Of a stretch of DNA of 64,000 bases, positions 26,913-38,199 are shown in pieces (within the stretch, counting starts at the first letter, position 1; each line of letters starts with the position of its first letter). The notes below the pieces were generated by a model. That model made no database searches and was not told the origin of the DNA. It was given only the letters and a program-made list of their open reading frames with translations. A program made the translations under genes and the position numbers. This DNA comes from Clostridiales bacterium Firm_04 (lineage in GTDB: Bacteria > Bacillota > Clostridia > Oscillospirales > Ruminococcaceae). The stretch is taken from contig LVAJ01000014.1 of the NCBI GenBank assembly GCA_001603005.1, forward strand, positions 62,001-126,000. The letters run 5' to 3'.

Positions 26913-27413
26913 ATGAAGCTTGGATTTTTATCCATTGATATCGGAACGATCCTGTTTTCATGGATCAACCTGATGATCCTCTTTTTCGCACTGAAGCATT
27001 TTCTGTTCAAGCCCGTTCAGAAGATCCTGTCCGAGCGGCAGGCTGCGGTCGATCAGACCTTGCAGGATGCAGAGGACGCACGCGAGCGCGCCGAAGCTGC
27101 GGAATCGGAATATACCGAAAAGCTGACGAAGGCGAAAGAGGAATCTGCGGAGATGCTCCGCAGCGCGACCAGAAAGGCGCAGCAGCGTTCGGATGAGATC
27201 GTTGCGCAGGCGCGTGCGGAAGCTGCGGGCATCATGCAGCAGAACCGCGATGAACTGGAACGTGAAAAGCGCAGAGCAGAAAGCGCGCTGCGCTCCGAGG
27301 TCTCCGGACTTGCTGTGCTCGTGGCGGAAAAGGTCGTCGAGCGTGAGATCAATCCGGAAGATCATGCAAGACTGATTGATGAATTTATTGATTCGGTGGG
27401 TGATGTGCAGTGA
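26913..27413 (+). CDS. atpF: F-type ATP synthase subunit b
   Basis: 166 residues: one N-terminal membrane helix (about 8-28), then a long charged coiled coil rich in Ala, Glu, Lys and Arg that forms the peripheral stalk and binds the delta subunit near its C-terminus. The length is typical. The stop overlaps the GTG start of atpH by 4 bp. Confidence 0.94.
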   Translation: MKLGFLSIDIGTILFSWINLMILFFALKHFLFKPVQKILSERQAAVDQTLQDAEDARERAEAAESEYTEKLTKAKEESAEMLRSATRKAQQRSDEIVAQARAEAAGIMQQNRDELEREKRRAESALRSEVSGLAVLVAEKVVEREINPEDHARLIDEFIDSVGDVQ

Positions 27414-27940
27414 GTTCAGAGGTTTCTGCGGTTTACGCAAATGCGCTGTTCTCGCTGGCAAATGAGCAGGGCGATGCGGTCATGCAGGAAACGCGTGCCG
27501 ATCTGCGGCAGACGGCTGTGCTGTTTTCGCTGAATCCTGACCTGACCAGACTGCTCTCGCTCCCGACGCTCTCCGTTTCCGAGCGGATCGGGATCGCAAA
27601 GAAGATCTTCGGCGATCAGGGGCTTGCCTGCCGGCTGCTCTTTCTGCTGATCGACCACGGCAGACTGCCGTATCTCGGCGAGATCGCAGATACATTCGAT
27701 GCGCGGATGCTCGATTATCAGAATACCGAGAATGTGACGGTCACAACGGCGGTCGCACTCACGCCGGAGCAGAAGGAACGTCTGCGGACGGCGCTTTCTG
27801 AAAAGCTGCACAAGGTCATCCGGATCACGGAGCGCATTGACCGCAGCATTCTGGGCGGCGTCATCGTGCAGTACGGCGACACGCGGATCGACAACAGCGT
27901 GAAGCTCCGGCTGGATGCGCTGAAAGAACAGCTTTCCTGA
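27410..27940 (+). CDS. atpH: F-type ATP synthase subunit delta
   Basis: 176 residues, GTG start overlapping the atpF stop codon. An N-terminal helical bundle (about 1-105, VSAVYANALFSLANEQG opening) binds subunit alpha. The C-terminal segment has the family motif RIDRSILGGVIVQYGDTRIDNSVKLRL. It links the stator stalk to F1. Length is typical. Confidence 0.94.
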   Translation: MSSEVSAVYANALFSLANEQGDAVMQETRADLRQTAVLFSLNPDLTRLLSLPTLSVSERIGIAKKIFGDQGLACRLLFLLIDHGRLPYLGEIADTFDARMLDYQNTENVTVTTAVALTPEQKERLRTALSEKLHKVIRITERIDRSILGGVIVQYGDTRIDNSVKLRLDALKEQLS

Positions 27941-28016
27941 CCGATCCTGTGCGCGCTGCGATGCAGTGCGGGCGGTGTGCAGCGTTTTGCGAATAAGTTT
28001 ACAGAGGTTATAAAGA

Positions 28017-29522
28017 ATGAATTTAAGACCAGATGAGATTACCGGTATCATCAAGGAGCAGCTGAAAAATTATGAGGCGAAGCTCAATCTTGCAGATGTC
28101 GGTACGGTAATCACTGTCGGAGACGGCATTGCCAATGTGCACGGTCTGGAGCAGTGTATGTCCGGTGAGCTGCTGGAATTTGAAGGCGGCATCTTCGGCA
28201 TGGCGCTGAATCTGGAGCATGATTTTGTCGGTGCGGTTCTGCTCGGCTCCGATCATAATATCAAAGAGGGTACGGCAGTCCGCCGGACGAAGGAGATCGT
28301 TTCGGTACCGGTCGGTGAGGAACTGCTCGGCAGAGTCGTCAATGCGCTCGGCGAGCCGATCGACGGCAAAGGCCCGATCCTGACCAATCAGACCAAACCG
28401 ATCGAAAAGATCGCGCCCGGCATCATCACGAGAAAATCCGTGCATGAGCCGCTGCAGACCGGTATCAAGGCGATCGACTCCATGATCCCGATCGGCAGAG
28501 GACAGCGTGAGCTCATCATCGGCGACCGTCAGACCGGCAAGACCACGATCGCCCTTGACACGATCATGAACCAGAAGGGCAAGGACGTCATCTGCATTTA
28601 TGTTGCGATCGGACAGAAGCGTTCGACCGTTGCAAATGTTGTGGAGACACTGACAAAGGCGGATGCAATGGCGTATACGATCGTTGTTTCGGCTACGGCA
28701 TCCGAGCTGGCGCCGCTGCAGTACATCGCGCCGTATTCCGGCTGCACAATGGGTGAGTACTTCACCGATCAGGGCAAGGATGTCCTCATTGTGTACGATG
28801 ATCTTTCCAAGCACGCGGTCGCATACAGAACGCTTTCGCTGCTGCTGAAACGTCCGCCGGGACGTGAAGCATATCCGGGCGATGTGTTCTATCTGCATTC
28901 CCGACTGCTGGAGCGTGCATGCTGCCTGAATGAAAATTACGGCGGCGGTTCTCTAACCGCACTGCCGATCATCGAAACACAGGCGGGCGACGTTTCTGCA
29001 TATATCCCGACCAATGTCATCTCGATCACCGACGGACAGATCTTCCTTGAAACGGATCTGTTCAATGCGGGCGTCCGTCCGGCAGTCAATCCGGGTATCT
29101 CGGTTTCCCGTGTCGGTTCCGCGGCGCAGATCCCTGCGATGAAAAAGGTTTCCGGCTCGTTGAAGCTGACCTATTCGCAGTACCGCGAATTGCAGGCGTT
29201 CTCGCAGTTCGGCTCCGACCTCGACAAGGACACGAAGGAGCGCCTTGCAAAGGGCGAACGCGTGGTCGAAGTGCTCAAACAGGGCAAGAGCCAGCCGCTC
29301 TCTGCGCCCGATCAGGTCTGCATTCTGTACGCAGTTACGAACAATCTGCTGAAGGATGTGCCGGTCAGCCGCATCGCGGAATTTGAGCAGTCTTTCCTGC
29401 AGGAGATCCATGAGACACACAGCGAGATCACAGATGCGATCGAGGAGACCGGCAAGCTTGCGCCGGAGACTGCGGAAACGCTCAAGAATGCGATTTCTGA
29501 CTTCCTGCTGCGCTTTATCTGA
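28017..29522 (+). CDS. atpA: F-type ATP synthase subunit alpha
   Basis: 501 residues, non-catalytic nucleotide-binding subunit of F1. The P-loop [13 protein letters not shown] is at about 168-180. The conserved segments PIGRGQREL and the alpha signature near [17 protein letters not shown] are present. An AGAGGTTATAAAG segment precedes the ATG, a modest ribosome site. The 76 bases between atpH and atpA hold no gene. Confidence 0.98.
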   Translation: MNLRPDEITGIIKEQLKNYEAKLNLADVGTVITVGDGIANVHGLEQCMSGELLEFEGGIFGMALNLEHDFVGAVLLGSDHNIKEGTAVRRTKEIVSVPVGEELLGRVVNALGEPIDGKGPILTNQTKPIEKIAPGIITRKSVHEPLQTGIKAIDSMIPIGRGQRELIIGDRQTGKTTIALDTIMNQKGKDVICIYVAIGQKRSTVANVVETLTKADAMAYTIVVSATASELAPLQYIAPYSGCTMGEYFTDQGKDVLIVYDDLSKHAVAYRTLSLLLKRPPGREAYPGDVFYLHSRLLERACCLNENYGGGSLTALPIIETQAGDVSAYIPTNVISITDGQIFLETDLFNAGVRPAVNPGISVSRVGSAAQIPAMKKVSGSLKLTYSQYRELQAFSQFGSDLDKDTKERLAKGERVVEVLKQGKSQPLSAPDQVCILYAVTNNLLKDVPVSRIAEFEQSFLQEIHETHSEITDAIEETGKLAPETAETLKNAISDFLLRFI

Positions 29523-29537
29523 TCGGAGGGGTGAATC

Positions 29538-30404
29538 ATGGCTGCTTCCAATATGAAAGCAATCAAGCGCCGGATCAAAAGCGTGGAAAGCACGATGCAG
29601 ATCACAAAGGCGATGGAGCTTGTTTCCTCCTCGAAGCTTCGCAAGGCAAAGGAACGCTCCGAGCAGGCAGTCCCGTTCTTCAATCTGCTCTATCAGACCA
29701 TGAGCGAGGTCGCATCCGAAGCAGTCGGCTTCCATTCGGCTTATACCGAGCTGCGCGAGGACGGCGCGGCACTGCTGGTCGTAATGGCAGGTGACCGCGG
29801 ACTTGCAGGCGGCTTCAATCTCAATGTTTTCCGTCTTGCAGATGCGCGCATCCGTGAGCTGGAACAGCAGGGCAGAGAGGTCATCCTGATGACGGTCGGC
29901 AAGAAAGCATCCGAGCATTATGCGAAAGCAACGAATCGCGTGCTCGGTACCTTCGATAATGTCGGCGAGACGATCACGACCTATACGGCGCTGCATATGG
30001 CACAGCATATCGTGCATCTGTTCGATCAGGGACATCTGGCAATGGTCGAGGTGTTCTTTACCAATATGGTCTCCCCGCTCACGCAGGAGGCACGGCAGAT
30101 GCAGGTGATTCCGGTGCCGAATCTGGAACGGAATCCCGGCGTGCAGAGCCTGACGGAATATGAACCGAGTCCGGAAGCGGTGTTCAATTCACTGATTCCG
30201 CAGTATCTTGCGGGTATCCTGTACTGTACGGTCGTGGATACCTATGCTTCCGAACAGGCGGCACGGCGCATTGCAATGGAGAACGCTTCCGACAATGCGC
30301 AGGAAATGATCGACGATCTTTCTCTGAAATATAACCGGGCGCGTCAGGCGTCCATTACACAGGAGCTGACAGAAATCGTCTCCGGTGCAAATGCGCAGGG
30401 CTGA
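29538..30404 (+). CDS. atpG: F-type ATP synthase subunit gamma
   Basis: 288 residues, the central rotor shaft. The N-terminal coiled coil begins MKAIKRRIKSVESTMQITKAMELVSSSKLRKAK-like sequence. A GDRGLAGGFN motif marks the globular domain. The C-terminal helix carries the family signature RIAMENASDNAQEMIDDL and YNRARQASITQELTEIV. GGAGGGG lies before the ATG. Confidence 0.97.
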   Translation: MAASNMKAIKRRIKSVESTMQITKAMELVSSSKLRKAKERSEQAVPFFNLLYQTMSEVASEAVGFHSAYTELREDGAALLVVMAGDRGLAGGFNLNVFRLADARIRELEQQGREVILMTVGKKASEHYAKATNRVLGTFDNVGETITTYTALHMAQHIVHLFDQGHLAMVEVFFTNMVSPLTQEARQMQVIPVPNLERNPGVQSLTEYEPSPEAVFNSLIPQYLAGILYCTVVDTYASEQAARRIAMENASDNAQEMIDDLSLKYNRARQASITQELTEIVSGANAQG

Positions 30405-30465
30405 TGCGCTTCTGCGGCAGACGGAGCTGCAATGCGGTTCCGCTGAATCTAACAGAAAGTAGTGA

Positions 30466-32309
<1,844 letters not shown>

Positions 32310-32343
32310 GCTGAAATGTACTGACGGATAAAGGGTAGTGTAT

Positions 32344-33024
32344 ATGAAGAAATCGAAATTCCTGGGCGTGCTGGCACTGGTGCTCGGATGCTTTGCCGTT
32401 GTATTCCTGATGGATACGCCGCTGTTTCTGAAATACAGGAACGGCGAGATCAAGGATTATAATTCCGTGCAGTTCGGCGAGCTGAAAAAGGGCGATCTTG
32501 TGCAGGGCACGATCGACGATACGGACGGTCAGGTCGCGGAGATGGAGGAGACCAACACCATGTTCGGCATCCCGACGTCCAAGCGCACGACCAGCCGCTA
32601 TTATGCGCTGTACACTTATGATGACATCTATGTGTTGTATGAGACCGCGAAGGAATCCGAATTAAAGCAGCTCGATAAAATTGCTGAGGAAAGTACTGCA
32701 TATTATACCGCGCTGCAGGAAGCCTATGAGCAGGACGGCGAGGATGCGGATTATTCTGCGATCGAACCGCCGACTGCAACAATGGAATTTACCGGCGAGG
32801 TCAAGGAGATGCCGGATGACCTCAAGGAGATTTTCCGGCAATGGTACGGCGATGGCTTTGATGAGGACTGCGAAACGGATATTATCATTTCCTATTCCAA
32901 TTATGACCGGTTCTCATGGGTCATCTATGCAGGTGCAGGATGCGCCGTGCTCGCGATTGTGATGCTCGTGCTCGCAATTGCCGCGCTGCGCAAGGAAAAG
33001 CGGGATCAGCAGTTCGGCTACTGA
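32344..33024 (+). CDS. Membrane protein of unknown function after the atp operon
   Basis: 226 residues with one N-terminal membrane helix (about 8-27) and one C-terminal helix (about 194-214), enclosing an extracytoplasmic domain of about 165 residues. That domain contains GELKKGDLVQGTIDD, a strand-rich start, and an acidic middle rich in Tyr, Glu and Asp. The C-terminus is basic (RKEKRDQQ). I do not recognise the family. ATG 32344 has AAAGGG upstream. It sits 34 bases after atpC with no terminator between, which may reflect read-through rather than a shared function. Confidence 0.65.
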   Translation: MKKSKFLGVLALVLGCFAVVFLMDTPLFLKYRNGEIKDYNSVQFGELKKGDLVQGTIDDTDGQVAEMEETNTMFGIPTSKRTTSRYYALYTYDDIYVLYETAKESELKQLDKIAEESTAYYTALQEAYEQDGEDADYSAIEPPTATMEFTGEVKEMPDDLKEIFRQWYGDGFDEDCETDIIISYSNYDRFSWVIYAGAGCAVLAIVMLVLAIAALRKEKRDQQFGY

Positions 33025-33059
33025 TCTCATAAAAATTCATGCAAAAAGAGGGGTTTGCG

Positions 33060-34880
33060 ATGAAAAGGATGAAACGATTTACGGCTTGTCTGACAGCAGC
33101 AGTGATGCTTGCGATGCAGAGCGTTTCGCTCCCGTCGCCGAAGGTTCTGGCTGCGCCGGACGAATACCACGATGACTGGCTCCATGTCGAGGGCGACAAG
33201 ATCGTGGACATGGACGGTAATGAGGTCTGGATGACCGGCGTTAACTGGTTCGGCTACAATGTCGGCTCACAGGTGTTTGACGGCGTGTGGTCTGTGAACA
33301 TGCACCATTGTCTCGAACTGATCGCGGATCACGGCTTCAATCTGCTCCGTGTGCCGATGTCCACAGAGATCCTGCTGCAGTGGAAAAAGCACGGTCCGGA
33401 TCCGATGGTCAAGGTCAATACCTATGAAAATCCGGAGCTGACCGAGGAAGGCGTTGAGGGCGGTACGATCAAGTACAGCTTCGATATCTGGAATCAGGCG
33501 GTGGAATGGTGCAGAGAGCTCGGCATCAAGATCATGATCGACATTCACTGCGCGACGACCAATGCTGCCGGACATAATGTCCCACTCTGGTACGACGACA
33601 AGTATTCCACAAAGGACTGGCTCGACGCTCTCGCATGGGTGACCGAGTATTACAAGGATGACGACACGATCATTGCGATCGACCTGAAAAATGAGCCGCA
33701 CGGCAAGACCGATGAGGGCAAATTTGCAAAATGGGACGGCTCGACCGATGAGAATAACTGGCGCTATGCCGCAGAACGCGGTGCAAAGGCTGTGCTCGAT
33801 GTCAACCCGAACATGCTGATTATGGTCGAGGGCATTGAGGTCTATCCGAAGTTTGAGGACGGCGAAAGCTGGAGCTCTCCTTCGACGGACTATGCGCGCT
33901 ATCCTTACAGCCCGTATCACGGTGCATGGTGGGGCGCAAACTTCCGCGGTCTGCGGGAATTTCCGATCGACCTCGGCGAGCATCAGAGTCAGCTTGTGTA
34001 TTCGCCGCATGATTACGGTCCTGAGGTCTGGAAGCAGGCGTGGTTCTATCTCGAAGATGACAGCAAGACCTTCACCCGCGAGACACTGCTGGATGACTAC
34101 TGGCGCGATACATGGGCATTCATCGCAGAGGAAAAGATCGGACCGCTGCTCATGGGCGAGTGGGGCGGCTGGGTCGATGACGCTCACGACAAGACCGGCG
34201 AAAACCGCCACTGGCTCAAGGAAATCCGCGATTACATGATCGACATGCACATTCACCACACGTTCTGGTGCTTCAACGAGAACTCGTCGGATACCGGCGG
34301 TCTGGTGTATGACAATTTCGGCAAGTGGGATGATGAGAAGTACGAGTTCGTCAAGCCGGCACTCTGGGCGGACGAAAACGGCGTGTTCATTAGTCTTGAC
34401 CACAAGATCCCGATCGGTGCAAACGGTCAGTCGCTGAGCGAATATTACGGCGGCGGAAATGTGCCGAAAGTCACGACGCCGAAGACGACCGAGCCGACGT
34501 CGGTGACCACGGGTACGACAACGACGCAGAGTACCACAACGGAGACCACGACGACAAGGGAAACAACGACTGTGACCACGCAAGTGACAACGGAACCGGT
34601 TGTGACCACGGAGCCCGTGTCTTCCGAGGAAAGCTCGAAGAAGTCTGAGCTGAAAGCAACGCTGCTCGGCGATGCGAACTGTGACGGCATTGTCGCGGTC
34701 GATGATGCAGTCATGCTCTGCCGGATGGTTTCCGAGGACAAGACCGTGATCATCACGGATCTCGGTATGATCAATGCGGACTGCGACGGTGTCAGAGGTG
34801 TATCCTCGGATGACGTCACGATGATGCTGAAGCTGATCGCGAGAATCATCTCGAAGGATGAAATGAAAGCACCGGCATAA
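33060..34880 (+). CDS. Secreted GH5 endoglucanase-like enzyme with C-terminal dockerin
   Basis: 606 residues. The signal peptide (about 1-32) is followed by a GH5 barrel (about 36-450). Visible catalytic signatures are the acid/base Glu in DLKNEPHG (about 212) and the nucleophile Glu in LLMGEWGGW (about 367); WMTGVNWFGYNVG and HDYGPEVWKQAW are further GH5 segments. A Thr-rich linker of about 70 residues (about 468-535) leads to a type-I-like dockerin (about 538-600) with loops LGDANCDGIVAVDDA and NADCDGVRGVSSDD. The likely substrate is beta-1,4-glucan. Secretion and dockerin indicate a cellulosome subunit. AAAGAGGGG precedes ATG 33060. Confidence 0.92.
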   Translation: MKRMKRFTACLTAAVMLAMQSVSLPSPKVLAAPDEYHDDWLHVEGDKIVDMDGNEVWMTGVNWFGYNVGSQVFDGVWSVNMHHCLELIADHGFNLLRVPMSTEILLQWKKHGPDPMVKVNTYENPELTEEGVEGGTIKYSFDIWNQAVEWCRELGIKIMIDIHCATTNAAGHNVPLWYDDKYSTKDWLDALAWVTEYYKDDDTIIAIDLKNEPHGKTDEGKFAKWDGSTDENNWRYAAERGAKAVLDVNPNMLIMVEGIEVYPKFEDGESWSSPSTDYARYPYSPYHGAWWGANFRGLREFPIDLGEHQSQLVYSPHDYGPEVWKQAWFYLEDDSKTFTRETLLDDYWRDTWAFIAEEKIGPLLMGEWGGWVDDAHDKTGENRHWLKEIRDYMIDMHIHHTFWCFNENSSDTGGLVYDNFGKWDDEKYEFVKPALWADENGVFISLDHKIPIGANGQSLSEYYGGGNVPKVTTPKTTEPTSVTTGTTTTQSTTTETTTTRETTTVTTQVTTEPVVTTEPVSSEESSKKSELKATLLGDANCDGIVAVDDAVMLCRMVSEDKTVIITDLGMINADCDGVRGVSSDDVTMMLKLIARIISKDEMKAPA

Positions 34881-34902
34881 CACAAGCAAATTGTCATGTT
34901 GA

Positions 34903-34926
34903 CAGGCGGCAGGAAATTGCCGCCTG
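34903..34926 (+). other. Stem-loop between the GH5 and hydF genes
   Basis: A perfect 9-bp GC-rich stem (34903-34911 / 34918-34926) with a 6-base loop. No T run follows, so it is at best a weak terminator or processing site. Confidence 0.4.
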
Positions 34927-34948
34927 CAGCTGTATCTGGGAGAAGATT

Positions 34949-36151
34949 ATGAGTTTGGAACAGGTTCCCGCTTCCGAGCGGATTCATATTGGATTTTTCG
35001 GCGCGCGCAATGCGGGCAAATCGAGTCTGGTCAATGCGCTGACCGGACAGGAAGTCTCCATTGTCTCCGATGTTGCCGGCACGACGACGGATGCCGTCAG
35101 CAAAAGCATGGAGCTGCTGCCGCTTGGTGCGGTGCTGATTACGGACACCGCGGGCTATGACGATGACGATGCCGCGCTCGGTGCGCAGCGCATTGAAAAA
35201 ACGAGGCGTGAGCTTTACCGCACGGACATTGCCGTTCTTGTGACGGATGCGACAAAGCCGTTTTCGGATACGGAGCGCGAACTGCTCGCATTGTTCCGGC
35301 AGCAGAAAACGCCTTATCTGATCGCGCTGAATCAGTGTGACCGGCTGACGGCGCCGCCGACGGATGTGCCGGAGCATGCACTGCCTGTGAGTGCGAAAAC
35401 CGGCGAGGGCATTGCGCAGCTCAAGGAAATGCTCGGCGCACTTGCAAAGGATTCGGCAGAGGAGCGGTTCATCATCCGCGATCTGATCGCGGCGGGGGAC
35501 ACGGTGATTCTGGTCACGCCGATCGACGAATCCGCGCCGAAAGGCAGGCTGATCCTGCCGCAGCAGCAGACGCTCCGCGAGGTGCTCGATGCGCATGCGA
35601 ATGCCTTGCTGACGCAGCCGGAAGAACTCACCGGACTGCTCGCGTCCTTGAAAACACCGCCGCGCATGGTCGTGACGGACAGTCAGGCATTTGCGGCAGT
35701 CGCGCAGGTCGTGCCGGAGTCGGTTCCGCTGACGTCGTTCTCGATCCTCATGGCGCGGTACAAGGGCTTCCTGAAAACTGCGGTTGCAGGCGTTCGGGCA
35801 TTGCGCGGGCTGCCGGACAGCGCACGGATCCTGATTGCCGAGGGATGCACGCATCACCGGCAGTGCAACGATATCGGCACGGTCAAGCTGCCGCGCGCGG
35901 TTCAGAAGTTCACCGGAAAGACGTTCGATTTGCAGTATTGCTCCGGCGGCACATTCCCCGAAGATCTGACCGGATTCTCGCTGGTGATCCACTGCGGCGG
36001 ATGTATGCGCACCGAGCGCGAATTGCAGTGGCGGATGCGGACTGCGCTTGCGCAGGGCGTGCCGTTCACGAATTACGGCGTGACGCTCGCAGCATGCACC
36101 GGCATTCTGGAGCGGACGCTCATGCAGGATATGCTGCTTGCCGAACCGTGA
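34949..36151 (+). CDS. hydF: [FeFe]-hydrogenase H-cluster maturation GTPase HydF
   Basis: 400 residues. An N-terminal Era-like GTPase domain has the P-loop GARNAGKSSL (about 19-28), the GTTTDAVSK switch, DTAGYDD and NQCD. A dimerisation domain follows, and the C-terminal cluster domain has C-x-H-H at about 300 (CTHHRQC) and HCGGCM at about 348, the iron-sulfur ligands. HydF carries the precursor of the diiron subcluster made by HydE and HydG to the hydrogenase. Neither of those genes nor the hydrogenase is in the window. GGGAGAAG precedes the ATG. Confidence 0.95.
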   Translation: MSLEQVPASERIHIGFFGARNAGKSSLVNALTGQEVSIVSDVAGTTTDAVSKSMELLPLGAVLITDTAGYDDDDAALGAQRIEKTRRELYRTDIAVLVTDATKPFSDTERELLALFRQQKTPYLIALNQCDRLTAPPTDVPEHALPVSAKTGEGIAQLKEMLGALAKDSAEERFIIRDLIAAGDTVILVTPIDESAPKGRLILPQQQTLREVLDAHANALLTQPEELTGLLASLKTPPRMVVTDSQAFAAVAQVVPESVPLTSFSILMARYKGFLKTAVAGVRALRGLPDSARILIAEGCTHHRQCNDIGTVKLPRAVQKFTGKTFDLQYCSGGTFPEDLTGFSLVIHCGGCMRTERELQWRMRTALAQGVPFTNYGVTLAACTGILERTLMQDMLLAEP

Positions 36152-36170
36152 ATCCAACGTAAATGCAGAA

Positions 36171-36207
36171 AAAAGCTGCCGTCCCTGTTGCGGGGACGGC
36201 AGCTTTT
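36171..36207. terminator. Bidirectional terminator between hydF and the first serpin gene
   Basis: A 15-bp stem (AAAAGCTGCCGTCCC at 36171-36185 with its complement at 36193-36207) with A and T flanks lies between convergent genes. Confidence 0.9.
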
Positions 36208-36220
36208 GTTTGTCTTGCTG

Positions 36221-38122
36221 TTATTCCGTGCGCTTCAGCTTGATGCACACATCAGCCGAACCGTTGTCATATTCTGTCATTGTCAGATAGTCTTTCGGCA
36301 GCGAATAACCGTCAGGGAGACTGTATTCACTGATTCCCAATGAGAAGACATCTGCATTGAGAAACTTTGCGAGATCGGTTACGGTCGGATTTTCAGTCAG
36401 AAGATAGATCGGACCGGTTTGCATCGGCGGTCCTTCCGGCCGGTTATATTCAATGTGCGTTGTGAGCATCAGCACTTTTTCCGCATCCGCACCGTTCAGC
36501 GTGATCAGCTCATTGGTATCCGCATCCACGACGGTGAAGCGCATCTCGCCGGGGTTCAGCTCCGGAAGTGCCTGTTGTTCCGGATTCTGCGTTTCTTCGC
36601 TCTGCTCTGTGTTTTCTGCTTCATTCGGGCTCTTGACACAGCCGATAAAGATCGGGAGCTGCGTGTTGTTATCGAGGATCATGAAAATGAACGGGCGGTC
36701 AAGAATGACAGAATATGCGTCGATGACAGCATTTTTTCGCATCTCCACGACCGTTGCAGCAGCCGCTTTCGTGCCCTTTTCATCGACTTCGATATGCGTT
36801 TTGTGAATGACGCGGGAGATGTAGAGTGATTTTTTCGGATCCATTCCGGAGAAATCTGCGCGGCCACCGAATGCGGTCGGCATGCCCATATCAGAAAGCA
36901 TATCCTTCATGTTGTTGATCTTGTAATCGAACGTGAATTTCGGGATCGCCGCGGTCACTTCCGCTTCTTTTCTCGTATCGAGCAGATTTTTCAGCGTCTT
37001 GGTATCCAGCATGCCGATGTAATCACCGACCGTCACGGATTCGGATTCCTTCGGCAGGATCGCCGCAAAGCTGTAACCCTCTGCATACGGCTTGATGAAA
37101 CCGGTCGCATATTTGTCTTCGAGATAGCAGTTTTCCTTCGACTGCATCATCGTGACGTTTTTGCTGCTGCCGTCGTAGCTGCGGAACGGCTTCACGGAGA
37201 CAGCGGAATCCGCATAGGTCGTTTCCCATTCCGCTTCAAACGCAAGTGCATTGATGAGATACATCATCGCATTTGGGGAGATCTCATCGAGAATTTCGGG
37301 GATCATTTCCTTGGTATGCGTATTCACCCAGCCGTTGATATCATTCAGCGTGGTGTCATTGAACGGCGCCTCGAATGCCTCTGCTTTGTAGTAATCGGCA
37401 GTCGTTTGCAGGAATGCCGGCTCGACCTCGAACCCGTTCCGGATCCAGATAGAATTTGCCTGCTGCAAGGATGCCTTTTCGGTGTCCGTCAGCTTGCTGT
37501 ACCAGTCATAGTAGTATTTGTTCAGCTGTTCGATGGTGAGCGTATCGCCGAGCACCTTTTCCATTTCCGTCAGGGTTTCATTTTTCGCGCCGTTTGCGGT
37601 CATGGCGAGCGCTGCGGAAATCGAAAGCGGGGAGACCAGCAGATTTTCCGCTTCGGTCTCGCTCTGTGCGGCATGCTTGAGCAGATCGACTGCAAGCTTC
37701 AGCTGACTGTCGGTGAATACCTCGTCTGCTGCCATGCCTTCCGGCTGGATATGTTCGATGCCCTCGGTGAGGTTGACTGATTTGAAGTTCTGATTTGCTT
37801 CTGCGGGATCGACAAATTCCGAGCGGATTCTGGCGATATATTCGAGCAGGACGGTGAGGTCGTCGCCGTTCAGATTGCCGTCAAAATTGACATCGCCGTT
37901 CAGAACGCCCTGATCGGTAATGACCGCCTTTTTATCCTGCGTGCAGAATCGTGCGATCAGAACCGCGTCCGAAACATCAACATGGCTGTCGGTGTTCGCA
38001 TCGCCGCGGAGTTCCGACACGGCTGCCGGCGTTTCTTCCGCAAAAGCTGCCTGCGGTGTGATACAGCTGCCGGTCAGCAGGCTTGCTGCCAGAACTGCGG
38101 ATAAAGTTTTCTTGTATTTCAT
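36221..38122 (-). CDS. Secreted serpin with N-terminal dockerin and an extra C-terminal domain
   Basis: 633 residues. The signal peptide (about 1-28) is followed by a type-I-like dockerin (about 38-105) with calcium loops RGDANTDSHVDVSDA and NGDVNFDGNLNGDD. A full serpin domain (about 130-496) shows NLLVSPLSIS and ends in DRPFIFMILDNNTQLPIFIG. The hinge GTKAAAAT starts the reactive-centre loop; by canonical counting P1 falls near the Lys/Asn of EMRKNA. A Glu/Gln/Asn linker (about 497-520) leads to about 113 unassigned residues. Inhibition of proteases attacking the cellulosome is inferred. ATG 38122 has GAGAGGAG upstream. Confidence 0.88.
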   Translation of the reverse strand: MKYKKTLSAVLAASLLTGSCITPQAAFAEETPAAVSELRGDANTDSHVDVSDAVLIARFCTQDKKAVITDQGVLNGDVNFDGNLNGDDLTVLLEYIARIRSEFVDPAEANQNFKSVNLTEGIEHIQPEGMAADEVFTDSQLKLAVDLLKHAAQSETEAENLLVSPLSISAALAMTANGAKNETLTEMEKVLGDTLTIEQLNKYYYDWYSKLTDTEKASLQQANSIWIRNGFEVEPAFLQTTADYYKAEAFEAPFNDTTLNDINGWVNTHTKEMIPEILDEISPNAMMYLINALAFEAEWETTYADSAVSVKPFRSYDGSSKNVTMMQSKENCYLEDKYATGFIKPYAEGYSFAAILPKESESVTVGDYIGMLDTKTLKNLLDTRKEAEVTAAIPKFTFDYKINNMKDMLSDMGMPTAFGGRADFSGMDPKKSLYISRVIHKTHIEVDEKGTKAAAATVVEMRKNAVIDAYSVILDRPFIFMILDNNTQLPIFIGCVKSPNEAENTEQSEETQNPEQQALPELNPGEMRFTVVDADTNELITLNGADAEKVLMLTTHIEYNRPEGPPMQTGPIYLLTENPTVTDLAKFLNADVFSLGISEYSLPDGYSLPKDYLTMTEYDNGSADVCIKLKRTE

Positions 38123-38151
38123 GGAAATCGCTCCTCTCGTGATTGTGTGTA

Positions 38152-38183
38152 CATGAACCGTTCGCGTGCCGGACGGCTTCATG
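38152..38183 (-). other. Stem-loop between the two serpin genes
   Basis: An imperfect 10-bp stem (38152-38161 / 38173-38183, one bulged base) without a T run in the 77-base spacer. It is unlikely to stop transcription, so the two serpins are probably co-transcribed. Confidence 0.4.
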
Positions 38184-38199
38184 CATGGTGTGTTTATGG

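Noticed and set aside
34480..34630. A simple-sequence ACG/ACA-rich tract.
   Set aside because: It encodes the Thr-rich linker between GH5 domain and dockerin, normal for cellulosomal enzymes.
34449..36157. A long minus-strand frame across hydF and the GH5 linker.
   Set aside because: HydF on the plus strand has all GTPase and cluster motifs; the opposite frame has none.
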